Shown here in pieces: positions 43,979 through 51,802 of a DNA stretch of 64,000 nucleotides. The notes under the pieces were generated by a model that worked only from the letters and a program-made list of their open reading frames with translations, had not been told where the DNA came from and searched no databases. Origin of the DNA: Candidatus Leptovillus gracilis (GTDB lineage Bacteria; Chloroflexota; Anaerolineae; Promineifilales; Promineifilaceae). Every line of letters starts with the position of its first letter. Positions within the stretch are counted from its first letter, which is position 1. Made by a program: the position numbers and the translations under genes. The stretch is taken from positions 62,001 to 126,000 of the forward strand of contig JADJXA010000010.1 in assembly GCA_016716065.1 (NCBI GenBank), given 5' to 3'.

Positions 43979-45812
43979 ACATCTCTTCCAGCCCGGTTTG
44001 CAGCAGGCGGTAGAAGCGCGAGGTTGAGTCGTTGGCTAAGCGGCTGCGTGGTCCGTTTTCCAGGACACGGCCGTTTTCCAGAATCAATATATCATCCGCC
44101 CGCTGCACCGTGCGCAGGCGATGGGCGATGATGATGCCGGTACGGCCGTCTAGCAGTCGGTCAATCGCTTTCTCCAACAACTGCTCCGTCGCCGGGTCCA
44201 GCCGCGAAGACGCCTCGTCCAAAATCACCAGCTTTGGGTCGCGCAGGAAGACCCGCGTAAAGGCCAGAAGCTGCGACTGCCCGGCCGACAGCCCTTGCCC
44301 GCCCGATTGCAGCACCGTGTCCAGACCATCCGGCAAGGCACGCAGCCAATCGCCCAGCCCCAACGTCTCAAGGGCGGCAATGATGTCGGCGTCGGCGATG
44401 GGTGGGCGGGAATGGTCGCGAACGCGGTCGCGGAAAAGGGTCAGGTTGTCACGCACGGTCGCCTCGAACAACTGCACGTCTTGTGTCACCATGCCCACGT
44501 GCTGGCGCAAATTGCTTAACTGGACGGCGCGCAGGTCACGGCCGTGCAGCCTAATCCCGCCCTCATCCACGTCATAGAGGCGAAAGAGCAGCCGCGTCAG
44601 CGTCGTTTTACCGCTGCCCGTGCGGCCCAGGATGCCCAGGACTTTACCGGGTTCAAGGGTGAAGGTGATGTCGTTTAGGACGTAAGCCGTGTTCCGTAAC
44701 CCGTATTCGGTGTTTTGGGTTTCGTGTTCTGTGTTGAGCGAGTCGTCATTCGGCCCACGGTTTACGGGTTGGTCTTTGTAGGCGAAGCACACGCCGTTGA
44801 AGGCAACAGACGGCGCGATATGGGGCAGAACGGCCGTTCCTTCATCCTTCACCTCTGGCCGCAGCTGAAAAAATTCGTTGATCCGGCCGATGCTCGCCAG
44901 CGCCCGCTGCAAGTTCCCCATTTGCCGGCGAATGTACTTGATGGGACCTTCCATCAAACCGATGTAAAAAGTCATTAGATACACTGTGCCGATAGTCATC
45001 TCGCCGCGCAAATAGAGCGCGGCGGCCAACCCCAGGGTGGCCGCCAGCGCCAGGATGTACAACAATTGGCCGGTGGCAAAGGTGAAGCCGCCGAACAGAT
45101 CAACGCGCACCCGCTGCCGGGCGATGCGGGCGTGCAGCGGATACAGCCCGGCCAGCACATAGGCTTCGCCACCGTTGGCGCGAATATCCTCTGTGCCGCC
45201 GAAGCGCTCTTCCAGGTAGCCAAACAGGCTGGCGCTGGTCTGGCTAATGTCACGCCAGAAGCTCACCATCGGGTTTTGGATGAGGCGCAGGAAGATCACC
45301 GTTACCAGCGCGTAGGTCAGGCCAATCAGCCCAAAACGCCAATCTTCGCGGAACAGCAGGGCCAACACGCCGATGAGCAGCAGGGCGTTGCTCAATACGT
45401 GAATGATCAACTGCGAGAAGTATTCGGCCAGGTGGCCCACGTCGCCATCAATGCGCTCGATGATTTCGCCGGGGGTGCGCAGCTTGTGGAAGCCCATGTC
45501 CAGGCGCATGGTGTGGGCGGCCAGGTCGGCGCGCAGCCGATTGGTGGACGCCCAGCCCAGGTCTTCGCCCAGGTAGGTGTTCACCAGGTTGACGCCCTTC
45601 TGCCCGACGACGACGAGCAAAAAGAGCAGTCCCATCGTCACCAACTCGCCGGCCGCCGCGCCGGTTTGCGCTGCATCCAAAAAGCGGCGGATCACCTGGG
45701 GCGCGAACAGTTGCAGGCCAATGCCCAGCAGCAGCAGCAGCCCCAATAAAAAAACACGGGGAAAAAACGGCCGTAAGTAAATCCACAAAAAGTTCAGGCT
45801 GTGTTGTTTCAT
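43971..45812 (-). CDS. ABC exporter subunit with consensus catalytic Glu
   Basis: 613 residues from ATG 45812; the frame upstream runs through an interspersed repeat and is not coding. Six-helix exporter domain then ATPase domain: Walker A GRTGSGKTT, signature GLSAGQSQ (LSAGQ rather than LSGGQ), Walker B LVILDEASS with intact Glu, H-loop IIAHRL. The weak signature here and the Asp Walker B of the partner would lie in the same composite site, as in TM287/288-type heterodimers. An inserted repeat-encoded segment lies at about residues 347-380. Confidence 0.9.
   Translation of the reverse strand: MKQHSLNFLWIYLRPFFPRVFLLGLLLLLGIGLQLFAPQVIRRFLDAAQTGAAAGELVTMGLLFLLVVVGQKGVNLVNTYLGEDLGWASTNRLRADLAAHTMRLDMGFHKLRTPGEIIERIDGDVGHLAEYFSQLIIHVLSNALLLIGVLALLFREDWRFGLIGLTYALVTVIFLRLIQNPMVSFWRDISQTSASLFGYLEERFGGTEDIRANGGEAYVLAGLYPLHARIARQRVRVDLFGGFTFATGQLLYILALAATLGLAAALYLRGEMTIGTVYLMTFYIGLMEGPIKYIRRQMGNLQRALASIGRINEFFQLRPEVKDEGTAVLPHIAPSVAFNGVCFAYKDQPVNRGPNDDSLNTEHETQNTEYGLRNTAYVLNDITFTLEPGKVLGILGRTGSGKTTLTRLLFRLYDVDEGGIRLHGRDLRAVQLSNLRQHVGMVTQDVQLFEATVRDNLTLFRDRVRDHSRPPIADADIIAALETLGLGDWLRALPDGLDTVLQSGGQGLSAGQSQLLAFTRVFLRDPKLVILDEASSRLDPATEQLLEKAIDRLLDGRTGIIIAHRLRTVQRADDILILENGRVLENGPRSRLANDSTSRFYRLLQTGLEEMLA
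44676..44770. repeat. In-gene heptamer array in the second exporter
   Basis: CGTAAGC CGTGTTC then CGTAACC units, GTGTTCT-type units and an inverted CGGCCCA CGGTTTA end. It occupies the same position before Walker A as the array at 42688 in the partner gene. Confidence 0.75.
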
Positions 45813-45822
45813 AAGGGGTTGG

Positions 45823-45920
45823 CTAGTACACAATGGCAGAAATAAGCCGACAGTATGTAGAACGATTTTGTAAATCGCCCGACAAAAAACTCGCGCGTTA
45901 TTTATGCCGAGGTGTACTAG
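45823..45920 (-). repeat. Interspersed inverted-repeat element, copy 2
   Basis: 98 bp with perfect 9-bp terminal inverted repeats CTAGTACAC and GTGTACTAG. Nearly identical to 38119-38233 in opposite orientation. It lies between the RIO kinase and exporter genes, 11 bases upstream of the exporter ATG. Confidence 0.85.
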
Positions 45921-45962
45921 TTGGTTAGTTGGCTGGTTAACAAACCCAACCAACTAACCAAT
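45921..45962. terminator. TTGGTTAGTTGG hairpin after the RIO kinase gene
   Basis: TTGGTTAGTTGG pairs with CCAACTAACCAA around 14 bases; the stem abuts the RIO kinase stop codon. No long U-tract on either strand, so its termination strength is uncertain. Confidence 0.45.
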
Positions 45963-45964
45963 CT

Positions 45965-46909
45965 CTACTCTCCATTGATATACGGTTGCCACATTTCCAG
46001 CGTGATTTCCACCGGGTTGGCGCTAACGCCGAAGCGGGCGAAATAGTCGCAAACGCGGGTCACGTCACGCTGGAGTAGGTCCAGGGCGTGCGGGTTAACG
46101 CGGGCATCCACCACCTGGGGAAAATCTATCAGGCAGATGTCGCCATCCCAGTAGAGGATGTTGTAGGCGGATAGATCGCCATGGATGAGGTGATGGTTGA
46201 GCAGCAGATGTACGTTATCCATCACCCGTTGGAACAGGGGGCCAGCTTCTTTGCGGTCCAGGGTGATTTCGTTGAGCGCCGGCGCTGCGCCGTACTCGTC
46301 ACCGACGAATTCCATCAGGATGGTGTGGCCGTTGTGTCCGATGGGCTTGGGCACGTCGGCGCCGGCTTCGTAGAGCAGGGTTTGGGCGCGGAACTCGGCG
46401 CCCACCCACATCATGAAGTCCAGGTGCAGGCCATAACCTGTTTTGTTGAGAACGGCCGTTCTCTCCCGTCGGCTGCGAATCTGTTTACCCTGGGCGTCGC
46501 GCAGCATTCGTCCCTCTTTGTAGATGGCGTCGTTCTTCAGGCTGCGCAGCATACGCTCGCGGTACAGTTTGGCGGCTACCAGTTCGTAGCCGGTGGCCGG
46601 GTTGGCCAGGCAGGTGTAGACGTTGGCCTCTTTGCCGCCCTTCACCAACCGCGTTACGTCGGTGATGACGTTTTCGCGGTAGAAATGCTCCAGGGAGCTG
46701 ATCAGCCAGTGACGCTCGTGGTGTTGTGGGTCCAGGCTGGCGGCGTAGGTAGGAACCCAACTCTCAACGCCGTCGTCCATGGCTACCATCTCGGCGGCGA
46801 AAGGTTGTGGTTTTGCTTTTTGTGGCCGTTTGTGTTGGCGATGGGCGGAACGGCCGTTGTCAGTATATTCATAATCGGCAAATAGTTCTTGCCAGTCAGT
46901 TGTACTCAT
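45965..46909 (-). CDS. RIO1-family atypical serine kinase
   Basis: 314 residues from ATG 46909. RIO motifs are clear: ATP-binding GGKEANVYTC, Lys in VAAKLYRE, the RIO flexible loop region, catalytic HGDLSAYNILYW and the metal-binding Asp in CLIDFPQ. The first 45 residues are basic and probably disordered. RIO1 in archaea and eukaryotes acts in small-subunit ribosome maturation; the bacterial role is unclear, but rpsU (S21) lies just upstream on the same strand. It is preceded by a leader with tandem terminators (46974-47314). Confidence 0.92.
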   Translation of the reverse strand: MSTTDWQELFADYEYTDNGRSAHRQHKRPQKAKPQPFAAEMVAMDDGVESWVPTYAASLDPQHHERHWLISSLEHFYRENVITDVTRLVKGGKEANVYTCLANPATGYELVAAKLYRERMLRSLKNDAIYKEGRMLRDAQGKQIRSRRERTAVLNKTGYGLHLDFMMWVGAEFRAQTLLYEAGADVPKPIGHNGHTILMEFVGDEYGAAPALNEITLDRKEAGPLFQRVMDNVHLLLNHHLIHGDLSAYNILYWDGDICLIDFPQVVDARVNPHALDLLQRDVTRVCDYFARFGVSANPVEITLEMWQPYINGE

Positions 46910-46973
46910 TGTCAGTCTGATAATCCTGTTTTCGTGGGCGGAATGGCTCGTGAGCCGCCCGATGGGTTGATTT

Positions 46974-47022
46974 AAAATAAAAAAGCCACCGAACAAATCA
47001 ATGTCCCGTGGCTTACGGTGGC
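46974..47022 (-). terminator. Leader terminator T2 of the RIO kinase gene
   Basis: Minus strand: GCCACCG pairs with CGGTGGC, followed by TTTTTTATTTT, 65 bases before the RIO kinase ATG. Its loop contains GCCACGGG, complementary to the 3' arm of T1. A short heptamer array (AACTAAC/ACTATCA type) lies between T1 and T2. Confidence 0.75.
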
Positions 47023-47056
47023 TAACAACTAACCACTATCAACTCCCAACTGGATC

Positions 47057-47092
47057 AAAAAAGCCACGGGTCAACGTCGTGTGAACCGTGGC
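47057..47092 (-). terminator. Leader terminator T1 of the RIO kinase gene
   Basis: Minus strand: GCCACGG pairs with CCGTGGC, followed by TTTTTT. The 16-base loop contains TCACACGACG, exactly complementary to a stretch inside the upstream small ORF (47179-47188). Confidence 0.8.
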
Positions 47093-47158
47093 TGCCGCCA
47101 GCTCTTGGCAGATCGCTGCCGTTATTCAGTTTAGGGCTGAAAGATTACCCAAAACAGC

Positions 47159-47233
47159 TTACCGGCAAACAGGCGTACTCACACGACGCATATTCAATTC
47201 GCGCACCTGGACTTCATTCAATTTTTGCATCAT
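47159..47233 (-). CDS. 24-residue leader peptide upstream of the RIO kinase
   Basis: ATG 47233 is preceded by GAGGAGG with a 7-base spacer, one of the best ribosome-binding sites in the window. The peptide begins MMQKLNEVQVRELNMRRV and ends STPVCR; 4 of 24 residues are Arg. Codons 15-19 include CGTCGTGTGA, which pairs perfectly with the T1 loop, so translation of this region could decide whether T1 forms. It has its own promoter at 47285-47314. Leader-peptide attenuation is inferred; a secreted or signalling peptide is an alternative. Confidence 0.6.
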   Translation of the reverse strand: MMQKLNEVQVRELNMRRVSTPVCR

Positions 47234-47284
47234 GTCAGTACCTCCTCAAAATGTAGTGTTGTGTCTTCTAATCAGACAAGCGAC

Positions 47285-47314
47285 AGTCTACCACAGGCTG
47301 ACTGTCGTGGTCAA
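47285..47314 (-). promoter_or_regulatory. Promoter with overlapping palindromic operator for the RIO leader
   Basis: Minus strand: TTGACC, 18 bases, TAGACT. An inverted repeat CGACAGTC (47281-47288) and GACTGTCG (47300-47307) covers the -10 and spacer, the usual position for a repressor site. Confidence 0.65.
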
Positions 47315-47331
47315 GCCCCTTTTAAAGGCAA

Positions 47332-47429
47332 AAATCTCCGTTAACGGCCGTTACGCGGAGATTTTAGGAACGAGATTTGAATAATCTACACGTTTAGATT
47401 GGACAAATCTTCTGAGATTTGTCCAATCT
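47332..47429 (-). terminator. Two hairpins ending the rpsU transcript
   Basis: AGATTGGACAAATCT pairs with AGATTTGTCCAATCT (47396-47429, no U-tract). Then AAATCTCCG pairs with CGGAGATTT (47332-47361) around an AACGGCCGTT palindrome, followed by TTTTG on the minus strand. They separate rpsU from the RIO leader promoter. Confidence 0.7.
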
Positions 47430-47449
47430 TCCGTATGCCAAGTGGGGGA

Positions 47450-47650
47450 TCAGGTAGTTGGAACCTGTCGTGAAACGCGGCGTTGACGACGGGCCGCCTT
47501 CTTCATTTTGATGCGTTTAACTTCGCTCTTGGAGACGAACCAGCGCTTGCGGCGCACGTCGGCCAATACTTTGCTTTTCATGACTTCTTTGCGAAAACGC
47601 CGGAGCAGCTGCTCTTGCGATTCATTGTGTCGTAATTCGACCTTGGGCAA
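47450..47650 (-). CDS. rpsU: Small ribosomal subunit protein bS21
   Basis: 66 residues, highly basic, from a TTG at 47650 with GGAGGTGAGG just upstream. The S21 pattern is VELRHNESQEQLLRRFRKEV, then RRKRWFVSKSE and KKAARRQRR. bS21 sits near the mRNA exit of the 30S subunit by the anti-Shine-Dalgarno. The gap 47651-47875 upstream shows no further gene. Confidence 0.93.
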   Translation of the reverse strand: MPKVELRHNESQEQLLRRFRKEVMKSKVLADVRRKRWFVSKSEVKRIKMKKAARRQRRVSRQVPTT

Positions 47651-47875
47651 GTTTTCCTCACCTCCTCGTGTCTGGTCTCATCCCTACAAACGCAGACAAC
47701 CACATCCAGAGGAAATAAATGATTGTTCCCTGGTTAGGATGAAAGTCTGCGGCTAGTTGATAACGAAGGTAAAAGCTACCATTCGCGGGGGCGGGATGGC
47801 GCCTAGCAATCTTGTAATATGTGGCAGGCCACACTTCGACTCTCCAGTCTACCGCCAGAGGATGTCTGTGTCAAA

Positions 47876-48514
47876 TTATCGCAGAGCCAAATAATCTTTG
47901 CCTTGCAGACGATCTTCGATTTTGTGCCAGATTTGGTCCAGATGTTCGTCGTACTGGACGTAATTGAGGTTATCGGTGTCTACGGTGAGTACCGGACTCA
48001 GGCGGAAGGCGTCTGACCAGCGATCATACAGTTTGTTCAGGCGGTCCAGGTAGGCGGCGCCTATTTCTTGCTCGTAATCACGGCCGCGTTGTTCGATGCG
48101 GCGGCGCAGTGTGGGTACCGAAGCGCGCAGGTAAATGACCAGATCGGGCGGGCGCAGCAAAGTCGCCAGGGTACGATACAGATCGAAGTAGCAGTTCCAA
48201 TCGCGTTCGCTCATGTGGCCCTGGTCGTAGAGGTTGCGGGCGAAGATTTCGGCGTCTTCGTAGACGCTGCGGTCCTGCACGACGGATTTGCTGAGCTGCA
48301 GCAGGCTGTGGTGTTGGCGCAGCCTCCGGGAAAGGAAGAATACCTGTGATTGAAAGCTCCATTGGGGCATGTCCTGGTAAAAGTCGGCCAGGTAGGGGTT
48401 TTCTTCGACGGCTTCATAAACCGGTTCCCAGGCCAGCCGTTGGGTAAGCAGGCGTACCAGGGTGGATTTGCCGACGCCGATGTTGCCGGCGATGGTGATG
48501 AAGTAGGTTTCCAT
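47876..48514 (-). CDS. Deoxynucleoside kinase
   Basis: 212 residues from ATG 48514; longer frames overlap the upstream gene. P-loop AGNIGVGKSTL, the EAVEENPYLADFY substrate segment, QDRSVYEDAEIFA (ERS-like motif of dNKs) and the LID region RRRIEQRGRDYE. It phosphorylates deoxynucleosides (dG/dA or pyrimidine not decidable). Two bases separate it from the redoxin-like gene; last gene of the aceK-led unit. Confidence 0.9.
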   Translation of the reverse strand: METYFITIAGNIGVGKSTLVRLLTQRLAWEPVYEAVEENPYLADFYQDMPQWSFQSQVFFLSRRLRQHHSLLQLSKSVVQDRSVYEDAEIFARNLYDQGHMSERDWNCYFDLYRTLATLLRPPDLVIYLRASVPTLRRRIEQRGRDYEQEIGAAYLDRLNKLYDRWSDAFRLSPVLTVDTDNLNYVQYDEHLDQIWHKIEDRLQGKDYLALR

Positions 48515-48516
48515 GC

Positions 48517-49023
48517 TTACTGTTGGGCCTCGATCAGAGCAGTGGTCTGGCGCACGGCCGTTGCGCCGCTGTCTGGCCCGTAATAGGTGCTGTAGATTTG
48601 ACCGTCGCCATTCAACAAAGCCAGGGCCAGGTGGCGGCGAATGTCTGGAACCCGGTAAGCCTGGCACACCTTGCCTTCCCAATCTGGCAGGATAATCAGG
48701 TGGTCATCGGGGTTGTACTCTTTGGGGATTTGGCGGGCGGCTTGTTCATAGATGGTGTTCATGATGCGCTGCGATGGCCCCCGCATCAGGCGAGGCACGC
48801 CGCGGAAATCTATGACGTTTAAAATCATCAACTGCTGTGGATCGTCGTAGCGGCGGCGTACTGTTTTGACCAAGTCCTGGATGGTGTGGGCGGTCTGGTA
48901 ATCGCTAAAGGTGAGCAAGACCGGCCGCCCGCGGTATTTGCCGGGAGTGATGGGGGTTTCGGTGTAAACGGCCGTCAACGTAAACAGCGGCGCGGCCATT
49001 CCGGTGGGTAAAAAATCGGTCAT
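48517..49023 (-). CDS. Thioredoxin-fold protein without the usual active cysteines
   Basis: 168 residues from ATG 49023, overlapping the methyltransferase stop by 4 bases. The AhpC/redoxin pattern is visible (PLFTLTAVYTETPITPGKYRG, VLLTFSDYQTAHT, WEGKVCQAYRV, LLNGDGQIYSTYYG), but the peroxidatic Cys position is replaced (FSDYQTAH). It is probably a redoxin-fold protein with a non-peroxidase role. Confidence 0.75.
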   Translation of the reverse strand: MTDFLPTGMAAPLFTLTAVYTETPITPGKYRGRPVLLTFSDYQTAHTIQDLVKTVRRRYDDPQQLMILNVIDFRGVPRLMRGPSQRIMNTIYEQAARQIPKEYNPDDHLIILPDWEGKVCQAYRVPDIRRHLALALLNGDGQIYSTYYGPDSGATAVRQTTALIEAQQ

Positions 49024-49853
49024 ACTGCTCCTTGATGGGCGATGAAGAGTCCCGTTTCTTTTTGGATGTGATAGGCGCCCCGGGCGGTGATCATCTCCTG
49101 GAGGTGCTGTTCCAGAGCAGCAGCGTCCTCTGGTGTTATGAGCTGCGCCAGGGACATGGAGTGCAGGTAGGCCAGCAGGGGGGCAACGGCCGTTACCCGC
49201 AAACCATCCGCGTACAACACCAGGTCTACTGTGTCGAAGGTGGCAGCGAGTAGGGCACGGCCATTTTCCAGCCGAAACGCCAGTTGCGGCCAGGTATTGA
49301 GCAGACCGGGGGCAAATTGGCGGGCCAGTTCTCTGAGTTCGCGCATGTGGCTGTCGCCGTTGGTGGCGGCGAAGAAACGGCCGTTGGCCTTCAGCACCCG
49401 CCGCACTTCGCGCAATGCCTGGGGTAAGTCTGGCACATGGTAGAGCATGTGGTTGGCGACCACCACGTCGAAGCTGGCGTCGGCGAAGGGTAGATCTTCG
49501 ATGCTGGCTGTCTGGAAATGGAAGCCAGGCCGGCCGGCAAAAGCCGCTTCTGCCTCGGCGACCGCCGACTGTGCTTCGGCGACCATGCCCGGCGACAGGT
49601 CGGTGAGGGTGATGGCGCAGCCAGCCGGAATACGGTCCAGATTGTGTCGCCACAGCCAGCCAGGACCACAACCGCATTCTAAAACGGCCGTGCCCGGTTC
49701 CAGCGCCAATTGATCAAACACCCACATTTGCCAATCATACGGGTTGGTGCTGAAATCGCGGTGCAGCGCCACCCGCGCCTCCAAGTTCCGCGACGTGCGG
49801 TACTGCTGCTCACGCAAATAGGACTTATCTTGAAACAGTGGTTTTGTAGACAT
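49020..49853 (-). CDS. Class I SAM-dependent methyltransferase
   Basis: 277 residues. SAM-binding motif I VLECGCGPGWLW, motif II region TLTDLSPGMV, acidic post-motif ASIEDLPFADASFDVVVANHM and motif III LKANGRFFAAT: a Methyltransf_11-type fold. The C-terminal 80 residues are helical. Substrate unknown. It follows aceK by 36 bases. Confidence 0.9.
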   Translation of the reverse strand: MSTKPLFQDKSYLREQQYRTSRNLEARVALHRDFSTNPYDWQMWVFDQLALEPGTAVLECGCGPGWLWRHNLDRIPAGCAITLTDLSPGMVAEAQSAVAEAEAAFAGRPGFHFQTASIEDLPFADASFDVVVANHMLYHVPDLPQALREVRRVLKANGRFFAATNGDSHMRELRELARQFAPGLLNTWPQLAFRLENGRALLAATFDTVDLVLYADGLRVTAVAPLLAYLHSMSLAQLITPEDAAALEQHLQEMITARGAYHIQKETGLFIAHQGAV

Positions 49854-49889
49854 AAAAATCTTTGTATTGCAGACTTGTCAACGCTTTGT

Positions 49890-51623
49890 TCAGGACATGT
49901 TTTTCAGCCGTTGGTGCGGCGCATAGGGGAAAATGTCAATCACTTCCCCATCCTTCAACCGCCCCTGTACGGAATGCCAATAAGCCAGGTCAAAAAGGTC
50001 GGCGTGATGCGCCAGAAACGCTTCGCGGATACGCCCCGACAGCCCCATAAAATGCTCAAACTCCTCCGGGAAATAATCGTTGTCGTTGACGGTGAACCAG
50101 GGTTCGGAGGCCAGATCGTCTTCATAATATGCCGACTGGGGCATCTTGCGGAAATTACAGGTGTCTAGCAGGCACAATTCATCGTAATCATAAAAAATCA
50201 CACGGCCGTGCCGGGTGACGCCAAAATTCTTCAACAACATGTCACCGGGGAAGATATTGCTCACCGCCATGTCTTTGATGGCGTAGCCATAATCAATGGC
50301 GGCGGCGACAGCCGCTTCTTCCGTCGCCTCACTCAGGTAAATGTTCAGCGGGATGATAGCCCGCTCCACGTAGCAGTGGCAGATGATGACGTGATCCGCT
50401 TCGATCTGCACGGTGCTGGCGGCCACCGCTTGCAGCTCGGCTAACAAGTCTGCTTCAAAGCGGTCACGCTCAAATTTTAGAAACTCAAATTCCTGCGCGT
50501 CCACCAGCCGCCCGGCGCGATCATGGCGGAAGACCAGTTTATATTTGTCTTTCACATCCTGGCGGGTATTTTTCTTGGGATAAGCAAAGCGATCCTTGAT
50601 CAGCTTAAAAACCACGTCGAAGGCGGGCATAGCAAACACAGTCATCACCATGCCTTTTTCGCCGCGAGCAATCTCAAATTTGTCGTTGGACGCAGCCAGA
50701 TGTTGCAGCAGGTCGCGGTACAACTCTGTCTTGCCATGTTTGTTGTAGCCGATGGAGATGTACAACTCGGCGTCACGTTTACGCGGGATGATGGATTTAA
50801 GGAAGCGCACCAAGTCATACGGCCGTTCCACCTCCACCTGAAAATAGGAGCGGGTAAAACTAAACAAAATGCTCAGGTCATTTTCGTCCAGCATCACCGC
50901 GTCCACCACCACCCCCTGCGGCGTATTCAACAGCGCCAACGCCAGGGGGATGATGTGCGAAGCGCTGAACATGCGCCCGACCAGATAGGCCCCTTTGCCC
51001 CGAAAAAAAACCGAACGCACCGTCTCCACCCGGCTGACAAAGCGCAGCGCGCCAATGTCGCGCAAACGCGCTTCCACTGCCTGGGCCACCAGGCGGGCGT
51101 CTCGTTTTATGTTTTCATAGGGTGTGTCAAACGCATAGGCCGTCAGAATTTTAGTGAATAAATCGGCCGTAGAGGTAGCACGGTTAAAGGTTTGGTAAAC
51201 GGGCTGCCGCGACGGCGTCGGCGGCGTGTCGAAATCGGTAGCGACAAATTCAAGTTGTTCATCCACGCCCACCGTCGTAAAGATACGCCGCGTCACAGAG
51301 TTAAAAAACGTCTCCGCCTGCTCCCAATCGTCCCGCGCCGTAATCAACCCGGAATACACCGCTTTGGCCCCGGCCCACACGGCCGTACTCTGCACCCGGT
51401 CCCCCAAAATCTGGCGTGTGTTCTTTTCCAGATCGTCAATCACCTGGCGGTATAGGTCCAGCCGGGCGCGGGCATTTTGCTGCCCGGCGCGCCAATCGCG
51501 CACTTCAAACAACACCTTCGCCTGGTGGGTATAAATTTTGAATTGGGTGTTGTACCGATCAAAAGCATCATAAATGATTTGCGCCGCCATGTTGGCCAGA
51601 CGACTGTCGGTGAATTGGGCCAT
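49890..51623 (-). CDS. aceK: Isocitrate dehydrogenase kinase/phosphatase
   Basis: 577 residues, almost exactly the length of Escherichia coli AceK. Matching blocks: VFFRGKGAYLVGR, SFTRSYFQVEVERP, SIGYNKHGKTELYRDL, the ATP loop EIARGEKGMVMTVF, the IKDRFAYPK segment, and the catalytic region GDMLLKNFGVTRHGRVIFYDYDE. AceK phosphorylates and dephosphorylates isocitrate dehydrogenase, steering carbon into the glyoxylate shunt. No aceA/aceB is in the window. The gene is largely proteobacterial, so horizontal transfer is possible. It leads a four-gene unit. Confidence 0.95.
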   Translation of the reverse strand: MAQFTDSRLANMAAQIIYDAFDRYNTQFKIYTHQAKVLFEVRDWRAGQQNARARLDLYRQVIDDLEKNTRQILGDRVQSTAVWAGAKAVYSGLITARDDWEQAETFFNSVTRRIFTTVGVDEQLEFVATDFDTPPTPSRQPVYQTFNRATSTADLFTKILTAYAFDTPYENIKRDARLVAQAVEARLRDIGALRFVSRVETVRSVFFRGKGAYLVGRMFSASHIIPLALALLNTPQGVVVDAVMLDENDLSILFSFTRSYFQVEVERPYDLVRFLKSIIPRKRDAELYISIGYNKHGKTELYRDLLQHLAASNDKFEIARGEKGMVMTVFAMPAFDVVFKLIKDRFAYPKKNTRQDVKDKYKLVFRHDRAGRLVDAQEFEFLKFERDRFEADLLAELQAVAASTVQIEADHVIICHCYVERAIIPLNIYLSEATEEAAVAAAIDYGYAIKDMAVSNIFPGDMLLKNFGVTRHGRVIFYDYDELCLLDTCNFRKMPQSAYYEDDLASEPWFTVNDNDYFPEEFEHFMGLSGRIREAFLAHHADLFDLAYWHSVQGRLKDGEVIDIFPYAPHQRLKNMS

Positions 51624-51639
51624 GTGTCATCCCTGGAGA

Positions 51640-51688
51640 GAAGGTATGCAGTGTTCAGTATGCAGTGTTCAGTGTTCAGTGTTCAGTA
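51640..51688. repeat. Heptamer array (GTGTTCA type)
   Basis: Seven units alternating GTATGCA and GTGTTCA, in the divergent region upstream of aceK. Confidence 0.75.
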
Positions 51689-51697
51689 CGGTGAGCT

Positions 51698-51720
51698 TAC
51701 AATAAACTAGCCTTATTGTA
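51698..51720. promoter_or_regulatory. Palindrome between divergent aceK and the sensor kinase
   Basis: TACAATAA and TTATTGTA, 8-base arms with a 7-base spacer. It is positioned as an operator for aceK or the divergent gene. Confidence 0.4.
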
Positions 51721-51802
51721 GCGCGGATGTGGCAAACGTCTAAAAGCATTGCCGGCAGCACAAATTGGCTTAAAATGGAGCGGTTAAGGAAGGCTACGGC
51801 CG

